Numbered from the stretch's first letter, positions 30,186 through 39,926 are shown. The stretch is 64,000 nt of DNA from Stenotrophomonas sp. SY1 (GCF_021202945.1 NZ_JAJOYR010000002.1:670112-734111); one strand, 5' to 3'. The notes: generated from the letters alone by a model not told the origin. Made by a program: numbers and translations.

Positions 30186-30770
30186 GCAGGAGCGGCTTCA
30201 GCCGCGAGGCGAGCGGCGAGTGGCGATTCCGACTGGGCGGGAGCCCGCAATTGCAGGCCCCCTCACTTCTGCCGTATTGCGAGCTTCGCGTCTTACACCG
30301 CTCCTACAGAGGCGCACGCTGACGCTGCCCATGAATTGCCTCCCGTCCAGAGACGGCGGCCAACCATTGCCGCGCAGCATTGGGCAGGTGCTCCTCCACA
30401 CACAGGCAGCCTGCTCTTGTAGGAGCGGCGTCAGCCGCGAGACTCGTAGCGGCTCGGACCATGCAGGAGCCCGCAATTGCAGCCCTCTCCAACGCTGCCG
30501 CATCGCCAGCTTCGCGGCTTACGCCGCTCCTACAGAAGCGAACGCTGGCGCTGCTGATGACTTGCACCACGTCCAGAGGCGGCGGCCAACCACTGCCGCA
30601 CGGCATTGGACAGGTGCTCCCCCACACGCAGGCAGCCTGCTCCTGTAGGAGCGGCGTCAGCCGCGAGGCTCGTAGCGGCTCAGACCATACAGAAGCCTGC
30701 AATTGCAGCCCTCTCCAACGCTGCCGCATTGCCAGCTTCGCGACTGACGCCGCTCCTGCGTGGACGCCAG
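30186..30770. repeat. Three tandem 226-233-bp units, each with a pair of inverted REP-like palindromes
   Basis: Units begin at 30186, 30419 and 30645 (spacing 233 and 226 bp); the last is cut short near 30770. Each starts with a GTAGGAGCGGCGTCAGCC-type palindrome and contains the inverted form (..GCCGCTCCTACAG) about 110 bp later. Between them lie shared non-palindromic sequences (for example GCAATTGCAG and CTTGCACC/GAATTGCC variants). The units are 70-90% identical by eye. The gap 30172-30849 holds no gene besides this array and the gltA terminator. Confidence 0.9.
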
Positions 30771-30781
30771 CGCCTGAACGA

Positions 30782-30805
30782 CAAAGGCCCCGCTTCTGCG
30801 GGGCC
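30782..30805 (-). terminator. gltA terminator
   Basis: On the minus strand GGCCCCGC-AGAA-GCGGGGCC forms an 8-bp stem followed by TTTGTCG, 45 bp beyond the gltA stop. The T-run is short but the stem is strong. Confidence 0.65.
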
Positions 30806-30849
30806 CTTGCTGTGATGGAAGCGGCGCATCGCTGCGCCGATGCCATTGC

Positions 30850-32124
30850 TTACTTGTAGTCGCGCACGTCGTGGCCGGTGTAGACCTGACGCGGACGGCC
30901 GATCTTCATTTCCGGATCGACCTGCTGTTCCAGCCAATGCGACACCCAGCCGGCGGTGCGGCCCAGGGCGAACATGACGGTGAACATTTCAGTCGGAATG
31001 TTCAGCGCCTTGTAGATGATGCCGCTGTAGAAATCGACGTTCGGATACAGTTTGCGGGCGACGAAGTAATCGTCCTGCAGCGCGGCCTGCTCCAGCTTGA
31101 TGGCCACATCCAGCAGCGGATCCTGCACGCCCAGCTGACCCAGCACCTGCTTGGTCATCTCACCGATGACCTTGGCGCGCGGATCGAAGTTCTTGTAGAC
31201 GCGGTGGCCGAAGCCCATCAGGCGGAAGCCCGAGGTCTTGTCCTTGGCTTTGAGCACGGCGGACTCGACGTTGTCGGCCGAACCGATCTCTTCCAGCATC
31301 TTCAGCACGGCTTCGTTGGCACCGCCGTGAGCCGGACCCCACAGCGCGGTCACGCCAGCGGCGACCGAAGCGTACGGGTTGGCGCCGGTGGAACCGACCA
31401 GACGCACGGTCGAGGTCGAAGCGTTCTGCTCGTGGTCGGCATGCAGGATGAACAGCAGGTCCAGCGCCTTAACCACGTCCTCGTTCAGATCGTACTTGCC
31501 ATCGGCCGACTCGAAGGTCTGCTTCAGGAAGCGGCTGACGTAGTCCAGCGAGGTGTCCGGCGTGTTGGCCGGCAGGCCCTTGCCATGACGGTAGATCAGC
31601 GCCGAAAGGGTCGGCACCTTGGCGATCAGGCGCACGGCAGCCTGGCGACGCTGCTCGGCGTCGGCCAGGTCCAGCGAATCGTGGTACTTGGCCGAGAGCT
31701 GCGCGATCGAGGCAGCCAGGATCGCCATCGGGTGCGCGTCCTTGGCAAAGCTGCCAATCAGCGTATTGATCGACGCATCGACGCCGGCCTCAGCGGACAA
31801 CTCGGCTTCGAAAGCCTTGAGCTGCTCGGCGCTCGGGCGCTCGCCATTGATCAACAGGTAAGCCACTTCGACGAAGCTGGACTTCTCGGCCAGCTGCTCG
31901 ATCGGGTAACCGCGATACAGCAGCACGCCGTTGTCACCATCGATGTAGGTGATGGCCGACTTGCAGCTGGCAGTGGCGGTATAGCCGGAGTCGTAGGTGA
32001 AGAGACCAGTTTCCTTGGTCAGCTTCGAGATATCGACACAATCATTGCCCAGAACGGGTTTGACGACAGGCAGAACGACCGACTTCTCGCCGGCGTTGAG
32101 CGTGACCTGATCAAGATCGGACAC
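30850..32124 (-). CDS. gltA: Citrate synthase (type II)
   Basis: Citrate synthase condenses acetyl-CoA and oxaloacetate at the entry to the TCA cycle. The 424-aa protein has the long type-II length typical of Gram-negative hexameric enzymes. The catalytic histidines are in LLFILHADHEQNAST (near 230) and GFGHRVYKNFDPRA (near 305), and the acid is in the ALGRTAGWVSHW region near 390. It is a single-gene unit with its own terminator and a long upstream gap. Confidence 0.97.
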   Translation of the reverse strand: MSDLDQVTLNAGEKSVVLPVVKPVLGNDCVDISKLTKETGLFTYDSGYTATASCKSAITYIDGDNGVLLYRGYPIEQLAEKSSFVEVAYLLINGERPSAEQLKAFEAELSAEAGVDASINTLIGSFAKDAHPMAILAASIAQLSAKYHDSLDLADAEQRRQAAVRLIAKVPTLSALIYRHGKGLPANTPDTSLDYVSRFLKQTFESADGKYDLNEDVVKALDLLFILHADHEQNASTSTVRLVGSTGANPYASVAAGVTALWGPAHGGANEAVLKMLEEIGSADNVESAVLKAKDKTSGFRLMGFGHRVYKNFDPRAKVIGEMTKQVLGQLGVQDPLLDVAIKLEQAALQDDYFVARKLYPNVDFYSGIIYKALNIPTEMFTVMFALGRTAGWVSHWLEQQVDPEMKIGRPRQVYTGHDVRDYK

Positions 32125-32219
32125 AGTGCGCTCCTCAAGTGGAAGGCGCCTGTCCTGACAGAGAGGTGACGGGACAGGGGCGTGAATGAAATTGTGCGGT
32201 TTCCGCCGCAGTTCACGCC

Positions 32220-32228
32220 ATTATCGCA
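32220..32228 (-). promoter_or_regulatory. Candidate gltA promoter (extended -10)
   Basis: On the minus strand TGCGATAAT forms an extended -10 (TGn plus GATAAT), about 95 nt before the gltA ATG. No convincing -35 is seen. A small GCGG...CCGC hairpin lies in the leader after it. Confidence 0.35.
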
Positions 32229-32346
32229 CAGCAGCATTTCCAGATTGCGAAGACAAAAGTCTTATAGCTGGAACGGCAATGCGACACACCGTTACATGCA
32301 ATGCCAGCGGGATTGCATGTTCATTCAGCTATCCGCAGACAGCACA

Positions 32347-32375
32347 AAACAACGGCCACGCAGGGCGCGGCCGTT
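32347..32375 (-). terminator. rpmE2 terminator
   Basis: On the minus strand AACGGCC and GGCCGTT form a 7-bp stem around an 11-base GC-rich loop (GCGCCCTGCGT). It is followed by GTTTTGTG, 26 bp beyond the rpmE2 stop. Confidence 0.65.
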
Positions 32376-32400
32376 GTTCGGGCGTGCAACAAAAACCAGA

Positions 32401-32643
32401 TTAACGCGCGTAGCGCTTCTGGAACTTGTCGATGCGGCCGCTGGTATCGATGACCTTGTGCTTGCCCGTGTAGAACGGATGCGAAGCCGAGGAAATTTCA
32501 ACCTTGATCAGCGGATACTCTTCGCCGTCTTCCCACTTGACCGTTTCCTTGGAGGACATGGTCGAACGGGTGAGGAACTTGAAATCGGAAGTGACGTCGT
32601 GGAAAACGACGTTGTGGTAATCAGGATGGATATCGGCCTTCAT
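32401..32643 (-). CDS. rpmE2: 50S ribosomal protein L31 type B (zinc-free)
   Basis: This 80-aa protein ([16 protein letters not shown]) is the type B form of L31. It lacks the CxxC zinc ligands of the type A protein. In other bacteria such paralogs are induced when zinc is short, often by loss of Zur repression. No zinc-binding L31 lies in this window, so I cannot tell whether this is the only copy. It has its own promoter and terminator. Confidence 0.95.
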   Translation of the reverse strand: MKADIHPDYHNVVFHDVTSDFKFLTRSTMSSKETVKWEDGEEYPLIKVEISSASHPFYTGKHKVIDTSGRIDKFQKRYAR

Positions 32644-32679
32644 GGGCTCACACCGTGTGGGCTGGTGGTCAAGAGCGGC

Positions 32680-32709
32680 ATTATAGTCCCGGCTTGGCGC
32701 GATAGGCAA
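32680..32709 (-). promoter_or_regulatory. rpmE2 promoter
   Basis: On the minus strand TTGCCT and a perfect TATAAT are 18 bp apart, with the -10 about 37 bp before the rpmE2 start. It overlaps the end of the nucleoside hydrolase gene's 3' flank. No Zur-like operator is obvious to me. Confidence 0.6.
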
Positions 32710-32732
32710 GCCAAACCGGGAAATATTCCTCT

Positions 32733-33668
32733 TTACACGCCCAAGGCCCGTCGCACCTGGGCCTGGAAGCGCTCCTGGTCGTAGCCGATCAACAAGGTGG
32801 TGTTGTCCGGGGCGCCGGTCTGGCGGTTCCAGTCCACCACCGTGGCGCCGCGGCTGCGGGTTCCGGTCAGCTCGACCGACAACGGCCGCTGCTGCAGCTC
32901 CGTGGCGCCTTCGGGCTGCAATGCCCAGGCCATGGCCAGGGCGTCGGCGGCATACCAATGTTCGCCACGGCTGTCTTCCGACCACAGGCGGGTCTGGCGC
33001 GAGATCAGTTCGTAGAAACGCGCCTTGTCGGTATCGGCGGCCAGCCACTGCTCCACGTCACGATGCAGCATGCCGTGGGCGACGGTGGCTTCCCAGTCGG
33101 CCACTTCGGTGTGCGGGAACATCGAGAACACGATATGCGCCGCTTCCGGGTCGAAGGCGATGTTGAACTCAGCCACCGGGGTGATGTTGCCGTGGCCGTT
33201 GATCGCACCGCCCATCACCAGGAAACGCTTCACCCGCTGCGGCAGGGTCGAGTCAAGCTTCAGCGCCAGCGCGATGTTGGTCAGCGGACCGAGTGCGACC
33301 AGCGTCAGCTCGCCGGCATGCTCGTGCGACAGGCGCAGGATCGCCAGCGCGGCATGCTCGGCTTCGGCCTTGCGTGCGCTGACCGGCAGATCGACATCGC
33401 CGAAACCATCACGCCCATGCACGTGCGCGGCATCTTCGGCCGGATACACCAGCGGATCGGCGGTGCCGGCGAACACGGGCACATCATCGCGACCGGCCAC
33501 TTCACACAGCTTCAGTGCATTGCGCACGGTGTAGTCGAGCCCGACATTACCCGCTGCCACCGTCAGACCAATCACCTCGTGGCGCTCGTCGGCAAAGGCC
33601 ATCAACAGCGCCAGCGCGTCGTCCACACCCGGGTCGGTATCAATCAGCAACGGTATCTTCTTGCTCAT
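32733..33668 (-). CDS. Inosine-uridine-preferring nucleoside hydrolase family protein
   Basis: These enzymes split ribonucleosides into base and ribose for salvage. The 311-aa protein begins [20 protein letters not shown] with the family's calcium-binding DTDPGVDD at residues 10-17. The later ligands and active-site regions are [19 protein letters not shown] (near 155-175) and a Trp-rich [10 protein letters not shown] segment near 245. The start is the ATG ending at 33668; a GTG-like upstream extension is less likely. Base preference cannot be told. Confidence 0.92.
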   Translation of the reverse strand: MSKKIPLLIDTDPGVDDALALLMAFADERHEVIGLTVAAGNVGLDYTVRNALKLCEVAGRDDVPVFAGTADPLVYPAEDAAHVHGRDGFGDVDLPVSARKAEAEHAALAILRLSHEHAGELTLVALGPLTNIALALKLDSTLPQRVKRFLVMGGAINGHGNITPVAEFNIAFDPEAAHIVFSMFPHTEVADWEATVAHGMLHRDVEQWLAADTDKARFYELISRQTRLWSEDSRGEHWYAADALAMAWALQPEGATELQQRPLSVELTGTRSRGATVVDWNRQTGAPDNTTLLIGYDQERFQAQVRRALGV

Positions 33669-33745
33669 CTTCTGCTTCACTCTGGTTGGCAATGGAGTCT
33701 GTCATCTGTTCCGTGACAGTGGAAGCACACGATCAGGCCGATGCG

Positions 33746-35878
33746 TCATGCCGATGCATAACGCATCGCGCCACCAATCCAGCGGCCGACCAGACGGTCG
33801 GCAAGCTGCGGGGATTCCTGCAGCAGGCGTTCAGCCAACGCATGCACCATCGGCAACAGCGGCGCATCGCGCTGCAGATCGGCGACGCGGAATTCAGCCA
33901 ACCCGGTCTGGCGCGTGCCCAGCAGCTCGCCAGGGCCGCGCAGCTCAAGATCCTTTTCCGCGATCAGGAAGCCGTCGTTGGTGTGACGCATGGTTTCCAG
34001 GCGCTCGCGCGCCATGTTGGAAAGCGGCGCCTGGTACATCAGCACGCAGCTTGATGCAGTGGCGCCACGCCCCACTCGCCCGCGCAGCTGGTGAAGCTGT
34101 GCCAGGCCCAGGCGCTCGGCATTCTCGATGATCATCAACGAAGCGTTGGGCACGTCCACGCCAACCTCGATGACCGTCGTGGCGACCAGCAGATCGATTT
34201 CAGCCGTCTTGAAGGCGCGCATCGCCGCCTGCTTTTCCGCTGCCTTCATCCGCCCGTGCACCAGCCCGATGCGCAGTTCCGGCAACTGCGCCGACAGTGT
34301 TTCGAAAGTGGTCTGCGCGGCGCTTGCTTCCATGCGGCCATTGGCTGGAGCGGTACCGTCCTCCTCGCTTTCCTCGATCAAGGTGCAGACCCAGTACACC
34401 TGCCGGCCCTGCTGGCAGGCCACACGGATGCGTTCGACCAGCTCCGGACGGCGTTCCGCGCTGATGGCGATGGTCTGCACCGGCGTACGCCCCGGCGGCA
34501 GTTCGTCAATGGCCGAGACATCCAGATCCGAGTACGCGGCCATCGCCAGCGTGCGCGGGATCGGCGTGGCCGTCATCACCAGCTGATGCGGCACTACGCC
34601 GGCAGCAGCGCCCTTGTCACGCAACGCCAGGCGCTGGTGCACGCCGAAGCGGTGCTGTTCATCGACGATGGCCAAAGCCAGGTCGTTGAACACCACGTTG
34701 TCCTGCATCAGCGCATGCGTGCCAACCACCACCTGCGCATGACCGGAGGCCACCTCCTCCAGCACCTTGCTACGTGCCTTGCCGGTGACCTTGCCGGCCA
34801 GCCACGCCACGCGCACATCCAACGGTTCCAGCCAGCCACGCAGGTTGACCAGGTGCTGCTCGGCCAGCAATTCGGTGGGTGCTGCCAATGCCACCTGCTT
34901 GCCACGCTCCACCGCCAGCATCGCCGCCAGCGCGGCCACCACGGTCTTGCCCGAGCCGACGTCGCCCTGCACCAACCGCAACATCGGATGTGCGCGCGCG
35001 AGGTCCTTGCGGATTTCGTCGAACACCCGCTGCTGTGCACCGGTGAGCCGGAACGGCAGCGATTGCAGCAGCGCCTTGACCAGCCCGTCGCGACCACGCA
35101 ATGACGGCGCACGGTGCTGCTGAAGTGCAATGCGCTGGCGACGCAGGCTCAGGTGATGGGCCAGCAGTTCCTCCATCGCCAGGCGCCGCTGCGCCGGATG
35201 TGTGCCGGCCGACAATGCCGCGATATCGGCATCAGCCGGTGGCCGATGCATGGTCAGCAGCGCATCACGCAATGCCGGCAGCTTGAGCCCGGCCAACATG
35301 TCCGGCGGCAACAGCTCCAGCGACGCCGAGTCCGGCAGCCTATCCAGCGCCTGGCCGATGAGTTTGCGCAGGCTCGCCGGGCCGACGCCCTCCACCGCCG
35401 GATAGACCGGGTCCAGCGCTTCACCCAGGCTCGCGTCCTCGCCTTCGCCCAGTACGCGATAGCTGGGATGCACTATTTCCAGACCGTGCTGGCCCGGGCG
35501 CGGGGTTCCGTAGCAACGCAGCCGGGTACCCACAGCGAACTGCGCCACCTGCGCGGCGCGAAAATGGAAGAAGCGCAGCAGCAGACTCGCGCCGGAATCA
35601 TCACTGATCGCCACACGCAGCACGGGGCGGTAACGGAAGCCGCGTTCCACCGCTTCCACCCTGCCTTCGATCTGCGCCGGCATACCGGCCTTGAGTGCGC
35701 GGATCGGCAACAGCGTGGTGCGGTCCTCGTAGCGCAACGGCAGATGCAGCCACAGATCCTGCAACGTGGTCAGCCCGCGTGCTTCCAGCTTGGCGGCCAC
35801 CCGCGGCCCGACGCCGGCCAGGCGGCTCAGCGGTTCGGTGGACAGATCGAGGGAAACAAGGTCACGACGGGCAGGCAT
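33746..35878 (-). CDS. recG: ATP-dependent DNA helicase RecG
   Basis: RecG remodels stalled forks and Holliday junctions. The 710-aa protein has an N-terminal helix-hairpin-helix (LSRLAGVGPRVAAKL) and a wedge/OB domain (~60-170). The helicase core has Walker A GDVGSGKT near 315 and a DEQH box (IVDEQHRFG near 410). Motif VI QLRGRVGR lies near 610, followed by the C-terminal TRG-like motif with GPGELLGTRQTG. It starts next to a terminator and upstream of the 36-42 kb block. In related genomes recG follows spoT and ridA directly. Confidence 0.96.
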   Translation of the reverse strand: MPARRDLVSLDLSTEPLSRLAGVGPRVAAKLEARGLTTLQDLWLHLPLRYEDRTTLLPIRALKAGMPAQIEGRVEAVERGFRYRPVLRVAISDDSGASLLLRFFHFRAAQVAQFAVGTRLRCYGTPRPGQHGLEIVHPSYRVLGEGEDASLGEALDPVYPAVEGVGPASLRKLIGQALDRLPDSASLELLPPDMLAGLKLPALRDALLTMHRPPADADIAALSAGTHPAQRRLAMEELLAHHLSLRRQRIALQQHRAPSLRGRDGLVKALLQSLPFRLTGAQQRVFDEIRKDLARAHPMLRLVQGDVGSGKTVVAALAAMLAVERGKQVALAAPTELLAEQHLVNLRGWLEPLDVRVAWLAGKVTGKARSKVLEEVASGHAQVVVGTHALMQDNVVFNDLALAIVDEQHRFGVHQRLALRDKGAAAGVVPHQLVMTATPIPRTLAMAAYSDLDVSAIDELPPGRTPVQTIAISAERRPELVERIRVACQQGRQVYWVCTLIEESEEDGTAPANGRMEASAAQTTFETLSAQLPELRIGLVHGRMKAAEKQAAMRAFKTAEIDLLVATTVIEVGVDVPNASLMIIENAERLGLAQLHQLRGRVGRGATASSCVLMYQAPLSNMARERLETMRHTNDGFLIAEKDLELRGPGELLGTRQTGLAEFRVADLQRDAPLLPMVHALAERLLQESPQLADRLVGRWIGGAMRYASA

Positions 35879-35910
35879 GTGACAAGGATGCCGTCATGCG
35901 CCCAAAACAG

Positions 35911-35940
35911 AAACCCCGACGCCCGAAGGCGCCGGGGTTT
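35911..35940. terminator. Terminator between the TonB receptor gene and recG
   Basis: AAACCCCGACGCC and GGCGCCGGGGTTT form a 13-bp stem with one G-T pair around a CGAA-type tetraloop, with AAACAGAAA..TTT flanks. On the minus strand it stands after the TonB-receptor operon and 33 bp before recG, keeping the two apart. The 35879-36245 gap holds this site and a 23-bp direct repeat (separate entry). Confidence 0.75.
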
Positions 35941-36034
35941 CCCTCCCCACACACTGTTGGAAGCCTGAGCGCGGCGGGGTTTGCCGAGCGCTTTCCCATG
36001 CTCGTTCTGCCCTCACCCCGCTTGCAGGAGCGGG

Positions 36035-36083
36035 GCTTCAAAACCCTCGGCTTCAAGGGAGCTTCAAAGCCCTCGGCTTCAAG
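36035..36083. repeat. 23-bp direct repeat in the recG/TonB-receptor spacer
   Basis: Two copies (36035-36057 and 36061-36083) of a sequence starting GCTTCAAA and ending CGGCTTCAAG differ at one position and are three bases apart. They are not part of a gene. They lie at the edge of the 36-42 kb block. Confidence 0.75.
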
Positions 36084-36245
36084 CAAGTCTGAACTTCACC
36101 GCTTGCCCTCACCCCTACCCCGCTCCGCGCCCCGGCCCTTGCCTTGCCGCGAGGGCCCTCAACGGGCTGCGGACCAGCGGTTCGCAAACAAGCCCGCATC
36201 GCCCCGCCTGCCGGAGGAGCTTTGCGGCCTTCGGCGTCAGGTGCG

Positions 36246-38690
36246 TCAGAACTTCACCGTCATTTCCAGACCGTAGATGCGCGGCTCGGTGATCGTCGCG
36301 CCGACCACGCCCAGCGGGCCGCGGCCATAGGTATTCAGGCCGAGCACGTACTGCTTGTCGAACACGTTGTTGGCGTACACCGCCCAGTTCCAGTGCCCAA
36401 GTGGTGATGTCCAGCCAATGCGTGCATCGGTCCGCTGCCGCGATTCACCAACGTTCAGCAGCTGACTGATGCCGCAATCGCCCTGCAGGTCCGACGCCTC
36501 GTTGCAGCGCTGGGCTCCCCGATAGGCCTGGCGCAGCGAGAAGCGCAGCTGTCCGTTGCCGCCCAGATCGGCCACGTAGACAGCGCCGGCCGACGCGCTG
36601 AAACGCGGCTCGCCGGTCGGAGCTCCGTCCAGATCGACACCTTCCGGCGTCACGTAGTCCTTGTACTTGGAGTCGATCCACTCGGCCTGCGCATCCAGGG
36701 TGAAGGACTCGGTGACTTTCCAGCGCATGTCGAAATCTAGGCCGGTCGCTTCCAGGTCGCCGGTGTCGAACACGTAACGCGGGATGTCGACCGGATTGTT
36801 CGGATCCGGGTCGATCAGGCGGATCGACTGGCGGTTGTCATAGCGGTAATGGAACACCGAGGCGTTGTACGAGAAGCGGTCGAATGCCTGCTTGATGCCG
36901 AACTCCAGGTTCCAGACATCCTCGTTCTCGAACGCCGGGCCGATCTGCAGCGCGTTGAAACCGCCGGCCTTGTAACCCTTGGCCAGCGAGCCGAACACCA
37001 TGGTGTCGCCATTGACGTGGTAGTCGACGACGACGCGCGGGCTCCAGTCGCTCCAGCTCTTCTTGTCCCGCACCAGCTGGCCCTTGTTGACCATGGCCGG
37101 CGGATCGATGAAGGCCATGTCGAAAGTGAGCAGTTCGCGGGTGATCGGAATGTTCATCGCCGCAAGCGCCTGGAAGAAGCCAACGGCTTCCAGCGTATCC
37201 AGCTTGGCTTCCAGCCCAGGTGCGCTGCGCGGCGTGTTGAGCCAGGTGAACTCCTTCTCATCGCGGGTGTAGCGCAGGCCGAAGGTCAGGTTGAGGCGAT
37301 CGGTCGCACGCCAGATCACGTCACCGAAGGCGGCGTACGCGGTGGTGCCCAGCGTATTGGTGAAGCGTTCGTTCCACTTTTCGCCGACCAGCGAGATCGG
37401 AATGCCGTTCATCTGCGCCAGCATCGAGGTGAAGCCGAACAGGCTGCCGTCGGGCGTCGGCGCGATGCCGAGGTTGCGCACGATATTGTCCACCGCCTCG
37501 GTGTTGGTGTTGACCTGGCTGGTCTGGTCGGCGTCTTCCTTGAAGTAGCTGACGCCCGCCACCCAGTCGATGTGCTCGTTGCTGCCGGAGAACTTGAACT
37601 CCTGGTAGAGGGTCTCGTTGCTCTCGGTGTTGACCGAATCCACGTACAGGTCGAAGCGGTTGGTGGCGTCTTCCTCGGTGTGGTTGGTCGAATCGTACTG
37701 GCGCCACGAGGTGGTCGAAGTCAGGTTGCCCCAGGTCAGCGCGTGGTCGATGATCAGGCTGACGCCATCGAACGTACGCCACTCGGCGTTGTCGGCATCG
37801 CTATAGGTTTTGACTTCGCGCGGGTCCAGGAAATCATCCGGATTCACCGGCACCACCGGGCGCTGCGGATACGGCGGCAACGCGACAATGCCGGTGGTGA
37901 CGCGGCCGTTCTGGTCCAGGCTTTCGTGATCCCAGCTGAGATAGGCAGTGGTGTTGTCGCCGAAGGTGACCTGCCAGCCCGCACGCGTGGCCCACACGTT
38001 CTCGCCGCCCAGGTCCTTGCCGGTAGCACCGTCCTGAAACCAGCCATCGCTGGTATTGATCAGTGCATTCAGGCGCAGCGCGGAGTGATCGCCGGTGGGG
38101 ATGTTGGCCATCGCGTCGGCATACTTCTTGCCGTAGTTGCCCACCCGCACGGTGGCGCGTGCTTCGGTTTCCGGCTGCGGACGGCGCGTCACCAGCGAGA
38201 TCGCACCAGCGGCGGTGTTGCGGCCAAACAGGGTGCCCTGCGGCCCCTTCAGCACTTCGATGCGCTCCACGTCGACGAACGGCAGCAGCACGCCACCACC
38301 GCGACCGCCGTAGATGCCATCGACGAAGATGCCCACCGACGGATCGGTACCAATGCCGAAATCACTGGTTTCCACACCACGCAGGCGAAATGACGGCTGC
38401 GTAGGCTGTACCGCGTCGATCACCAGACCCGGCACGAACACATCGATGTCGCCCAGGTTGTCGGCGGCAACGTCGTTGAGCAGATTCTGATCCACCACCT
38501 GCAATGCGATGGGTACGTCCTTCAACTCCTGCTCGCGGCTCTGCGCGGTGACGGTGATCCTGTCCAACGTGGTGGCCGCCTCCGTCGCCGTGGCGCTCTG
38601 CGCCATGGCCCCGCTGCTGGCACCGAACACCATCAATGCACCAATGGCCTGCTGCAGCCCTGTAACCAGATTCCGTTGTTTCACTCGCAT
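36246..38690 (-). CDS. TonB-dependent outer-membrane receptor
   Basis: The 814-aa protein has a signal peptide (cleavage near AMAQS). It has an N-terminal plug (LDRITVTAQSREQEL, RLRGVETSDFGIGTDPSVGIFVDG, with the FGRNTAAGAI plug signature near 155) and a beta-barrel ending in the expected C-terminal Phe (GLEMTVKF). The plug sequence places it in the broad family that includes receptors for siderophores, vitamins, sugars and sterol-like compounds; the ligand cannot be read from it. It is the third gene of an operon after a beta-helix lipoprotein and a diheme cytochrome, 36 nt behind the latter. The partners suggest it is not a siderophore receptor. Confidence 0.93.
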   Translation of the reverse strand: MRVKQRNLVTGLQQAIGALMVFGASSGAMAQSATATEAATTLDRITVTAQSREQELKDVPIALQVVDQNLLNDVAADNLGDIDVFVPGLVIDAVQPTQPSFRLRGVETSDFGIGTDPSVGIFVDGIYGGRGGGVLLPFVDVERIEVLKGPQGTLFGRNTAAGAISLVTRRPQPETEARATVRVGNYGKKYADAMANIPTGDHSALRLNALINTSDGWFQDGATGKDLGGENVWATRAGWQVTFGDNTTAYLSWDHESLDQNGRVTTGIVALPPYPQRPVVPVNPDDFLDPREVKTYSDADNAEWRTFDGVSLIIDHALTWGNLTSTTSWRQYDSTNHTEEDATNRFDLYVDSVNTESNETLYQEFKFSGSNEHIDWVAGVSYFKEDADQTSQVNTNTEAVDNIVRNLGIAPTPDGSLFGFTSMLAQMNGIPISLVGEKWNERFTNTLGTTAYAAFGDVIWRATDRLNLTFGLRYTRDEKEFTWLNTPRSAPGLEAKLDTLEAVGFFQALAAMNIPITRELLTFDMAFIDPPAMVNKGQLVRDKKSWSDWSPRVVVDYHVNGDTMVFGSLAKGYKAGGFNALQIGPAFENEDVWNLEFGIKQAFDRFSYNASVFHYRYDNRQSIRLIDPDPNNPVDIPRYVFDTGDLEATGLDFDMRWKVTESFTLDAQAEWIDSKYKDYVTPEGVDLDGAPTGEPRFSASAGAVYVADLGGNGQLRFSLRQAYRGAQRCNEASDLQGDCGISQLLNVGESRQRTDARIGWTSPLGHWNWAVYANNVFDKQYVLGLNTYGRGPLGVVGATITEPRIYGLEMTVKF

Positions 38691-38726
38691 TGCCCCTCTC
38701 CCAAAGCAGTGTGATGAAAGCCGCTG

Positions 38727-39917
38727 TCAGATCGCCGGTACTGCTGGTTTGGCGCTCTGGTTTGTGTCGGCCGTGGTGTCGCAGTTCCCTTCAAGTGCGT
38801 TGATCCATTGCCGGATCAACGCCACGCCTTCCCGATGTATGACCGCCCTGCCCACCTCCGGCATCATCACCGCCGGATCGTGGCTGTCCATGCGATAGGC
38901 CAGGATCGACGCATCCGCATCACCGGGCAGCACGTCGTACTGGTGATTGCCGGTGCCCTTGCCTGCGGCAATGGGCTGCTTGCACAGGCCCAGTTTCAGG
39001 TGATCCTGGGTGGGTGCATCCAGCCACAGGCCGGAAGTGATGGCCGGACCGGTGCGGCTGTGGCAATGCCCGCAGTTCACGTCCAGATAGGCGCGTGCAC
39101 GTGCGTCCAGCGGCGCCTGCAGGTCGGCGGCATCGGCCATGCGTGGCGCATCGGCCGGCGCCGGGGCGCCTTTCAGATAGCCCACGCGCGAAAGGTGCGC
39201 CAGCTGATTCTCACGGCCGTCGATGTAATCGAAATCGCGGTTGAGATGCCGGGCCTTCGGCCCGATCGGCAGCAACTTGCGCGAACGGTTGTCGGTGATG
39301 TGGCAGCCGCCGCATTGGTTCTGGTCCGGCACCTGGTAGCTCAGGGCTTCACGCGCGCCAGCGGCATCCACCAGTTCCAGCTCGACAATGTCGCCGGTGC
39401 GCTTGAGCGTGGCGGCGGTCTGCTCCCGGTTCCAGACATACGGCAACGCGACCCAACCTTCCTTGCGATGCACCAGCAGGCGGGTTTCGATCAGCCGCAC
39501 CTTGGCCAGATCCAGGCTTTCTTCTTCCAACGAGGATTGTGAAGGCGGCGTACGCGCCACCGACTTGCCATCGGCGGCGCCACCTTCCGGCAGCGGGTAA
39601 TAGAACGTCTTGCTGAGAATGGTGCCCACCGGAAAGTCGAACGCATGCTCGGGCTGGTAGCCCGCTGCTTGGCCCTGCGGCATCCACACCGTGCGCAGCT
39701 TGTGTGCGTAGTCGCTGAACAGCGGCGTGTTCAGGTCATACGGGACCACGCCGTCATTGAGCCGCAGCTTGCCGCCTTCGACGCGCAGCACATGCCACTC
39801 GTCCAACGCGGGCGGCTGTCCTTCCTCGAAGAAATGCACCGCTGGCTTGCCGCCACAACCGGCCAGCATCAACAACACGCCGACCAGCCCCACCATCCGC
39901 ACCATCACGTTCGGCAT
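38727..39917 (-). CDS. Diheme c-type cytochrome lipoprotein, SO2930/HNE_0200-like
   Basis: The 396-aa protein has a lipoprotein signal (LLMLAGC, Cys near residue 21). Two CxxCH heme-binding motifs are visible: CGGCH near 200 and CGHCH near 285, with MMPEVG near 355 as a possible axial Met. The N-terminal ~180 residues (LNTPLFSDYAHKLRTVWMP, LSKTFYYPL) are characteristic of the SO2930/HNE_0200 family, which occurs in two-gene pairs with a parallel beta-helix protein; both are exported. The role is unknown. It lies 9 nt after that beta-helix gene, and the TonB receptor gene follows. Confidence 0.9.
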   Translation of the reverse strand: MPNVMVRMVGLVGVLLMLAGCGGKPAVHFFEEGQPPALDEWHVLRVEGGKLRLNDGVVPYDLNTPLFSDYAHKLRTVWMPQGQAAGYQPEHAFDFPVGTILSKTFYYPLPEGGAADGKSVARTPPSQSSLEEESLDLAKVRLIETRLLVHRKEGWVALPYVWNREQTAATLKRTGDIVELELVDAAGAREALSYQVPDQNQCGGCHITDNRSRKLLPIGPKARHLNRDFDYIDGRENQLAHLSRVGYLKGAPAPADAPRMADAADLQAPLDARARAYLDVNCGHCHSRTGPAITSGLWLDAPTQDHLKLGLCKQPIAAGKGTGNHQYDVLPGDADASILAYRMDSHDPAVMMPEVGRAVIHREGVALIRQWINALEGNCDTTADTNQSAKPAVPAI

Positions 39918-39926
39918 GCCGCTTCC

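Noticed and set aside
30186..30770. CRISPR array
   Set aside because: The period is 226-233 bp with palindromes inside, not 28-37-bp repeats with unique spacers, and no cas gene is near.
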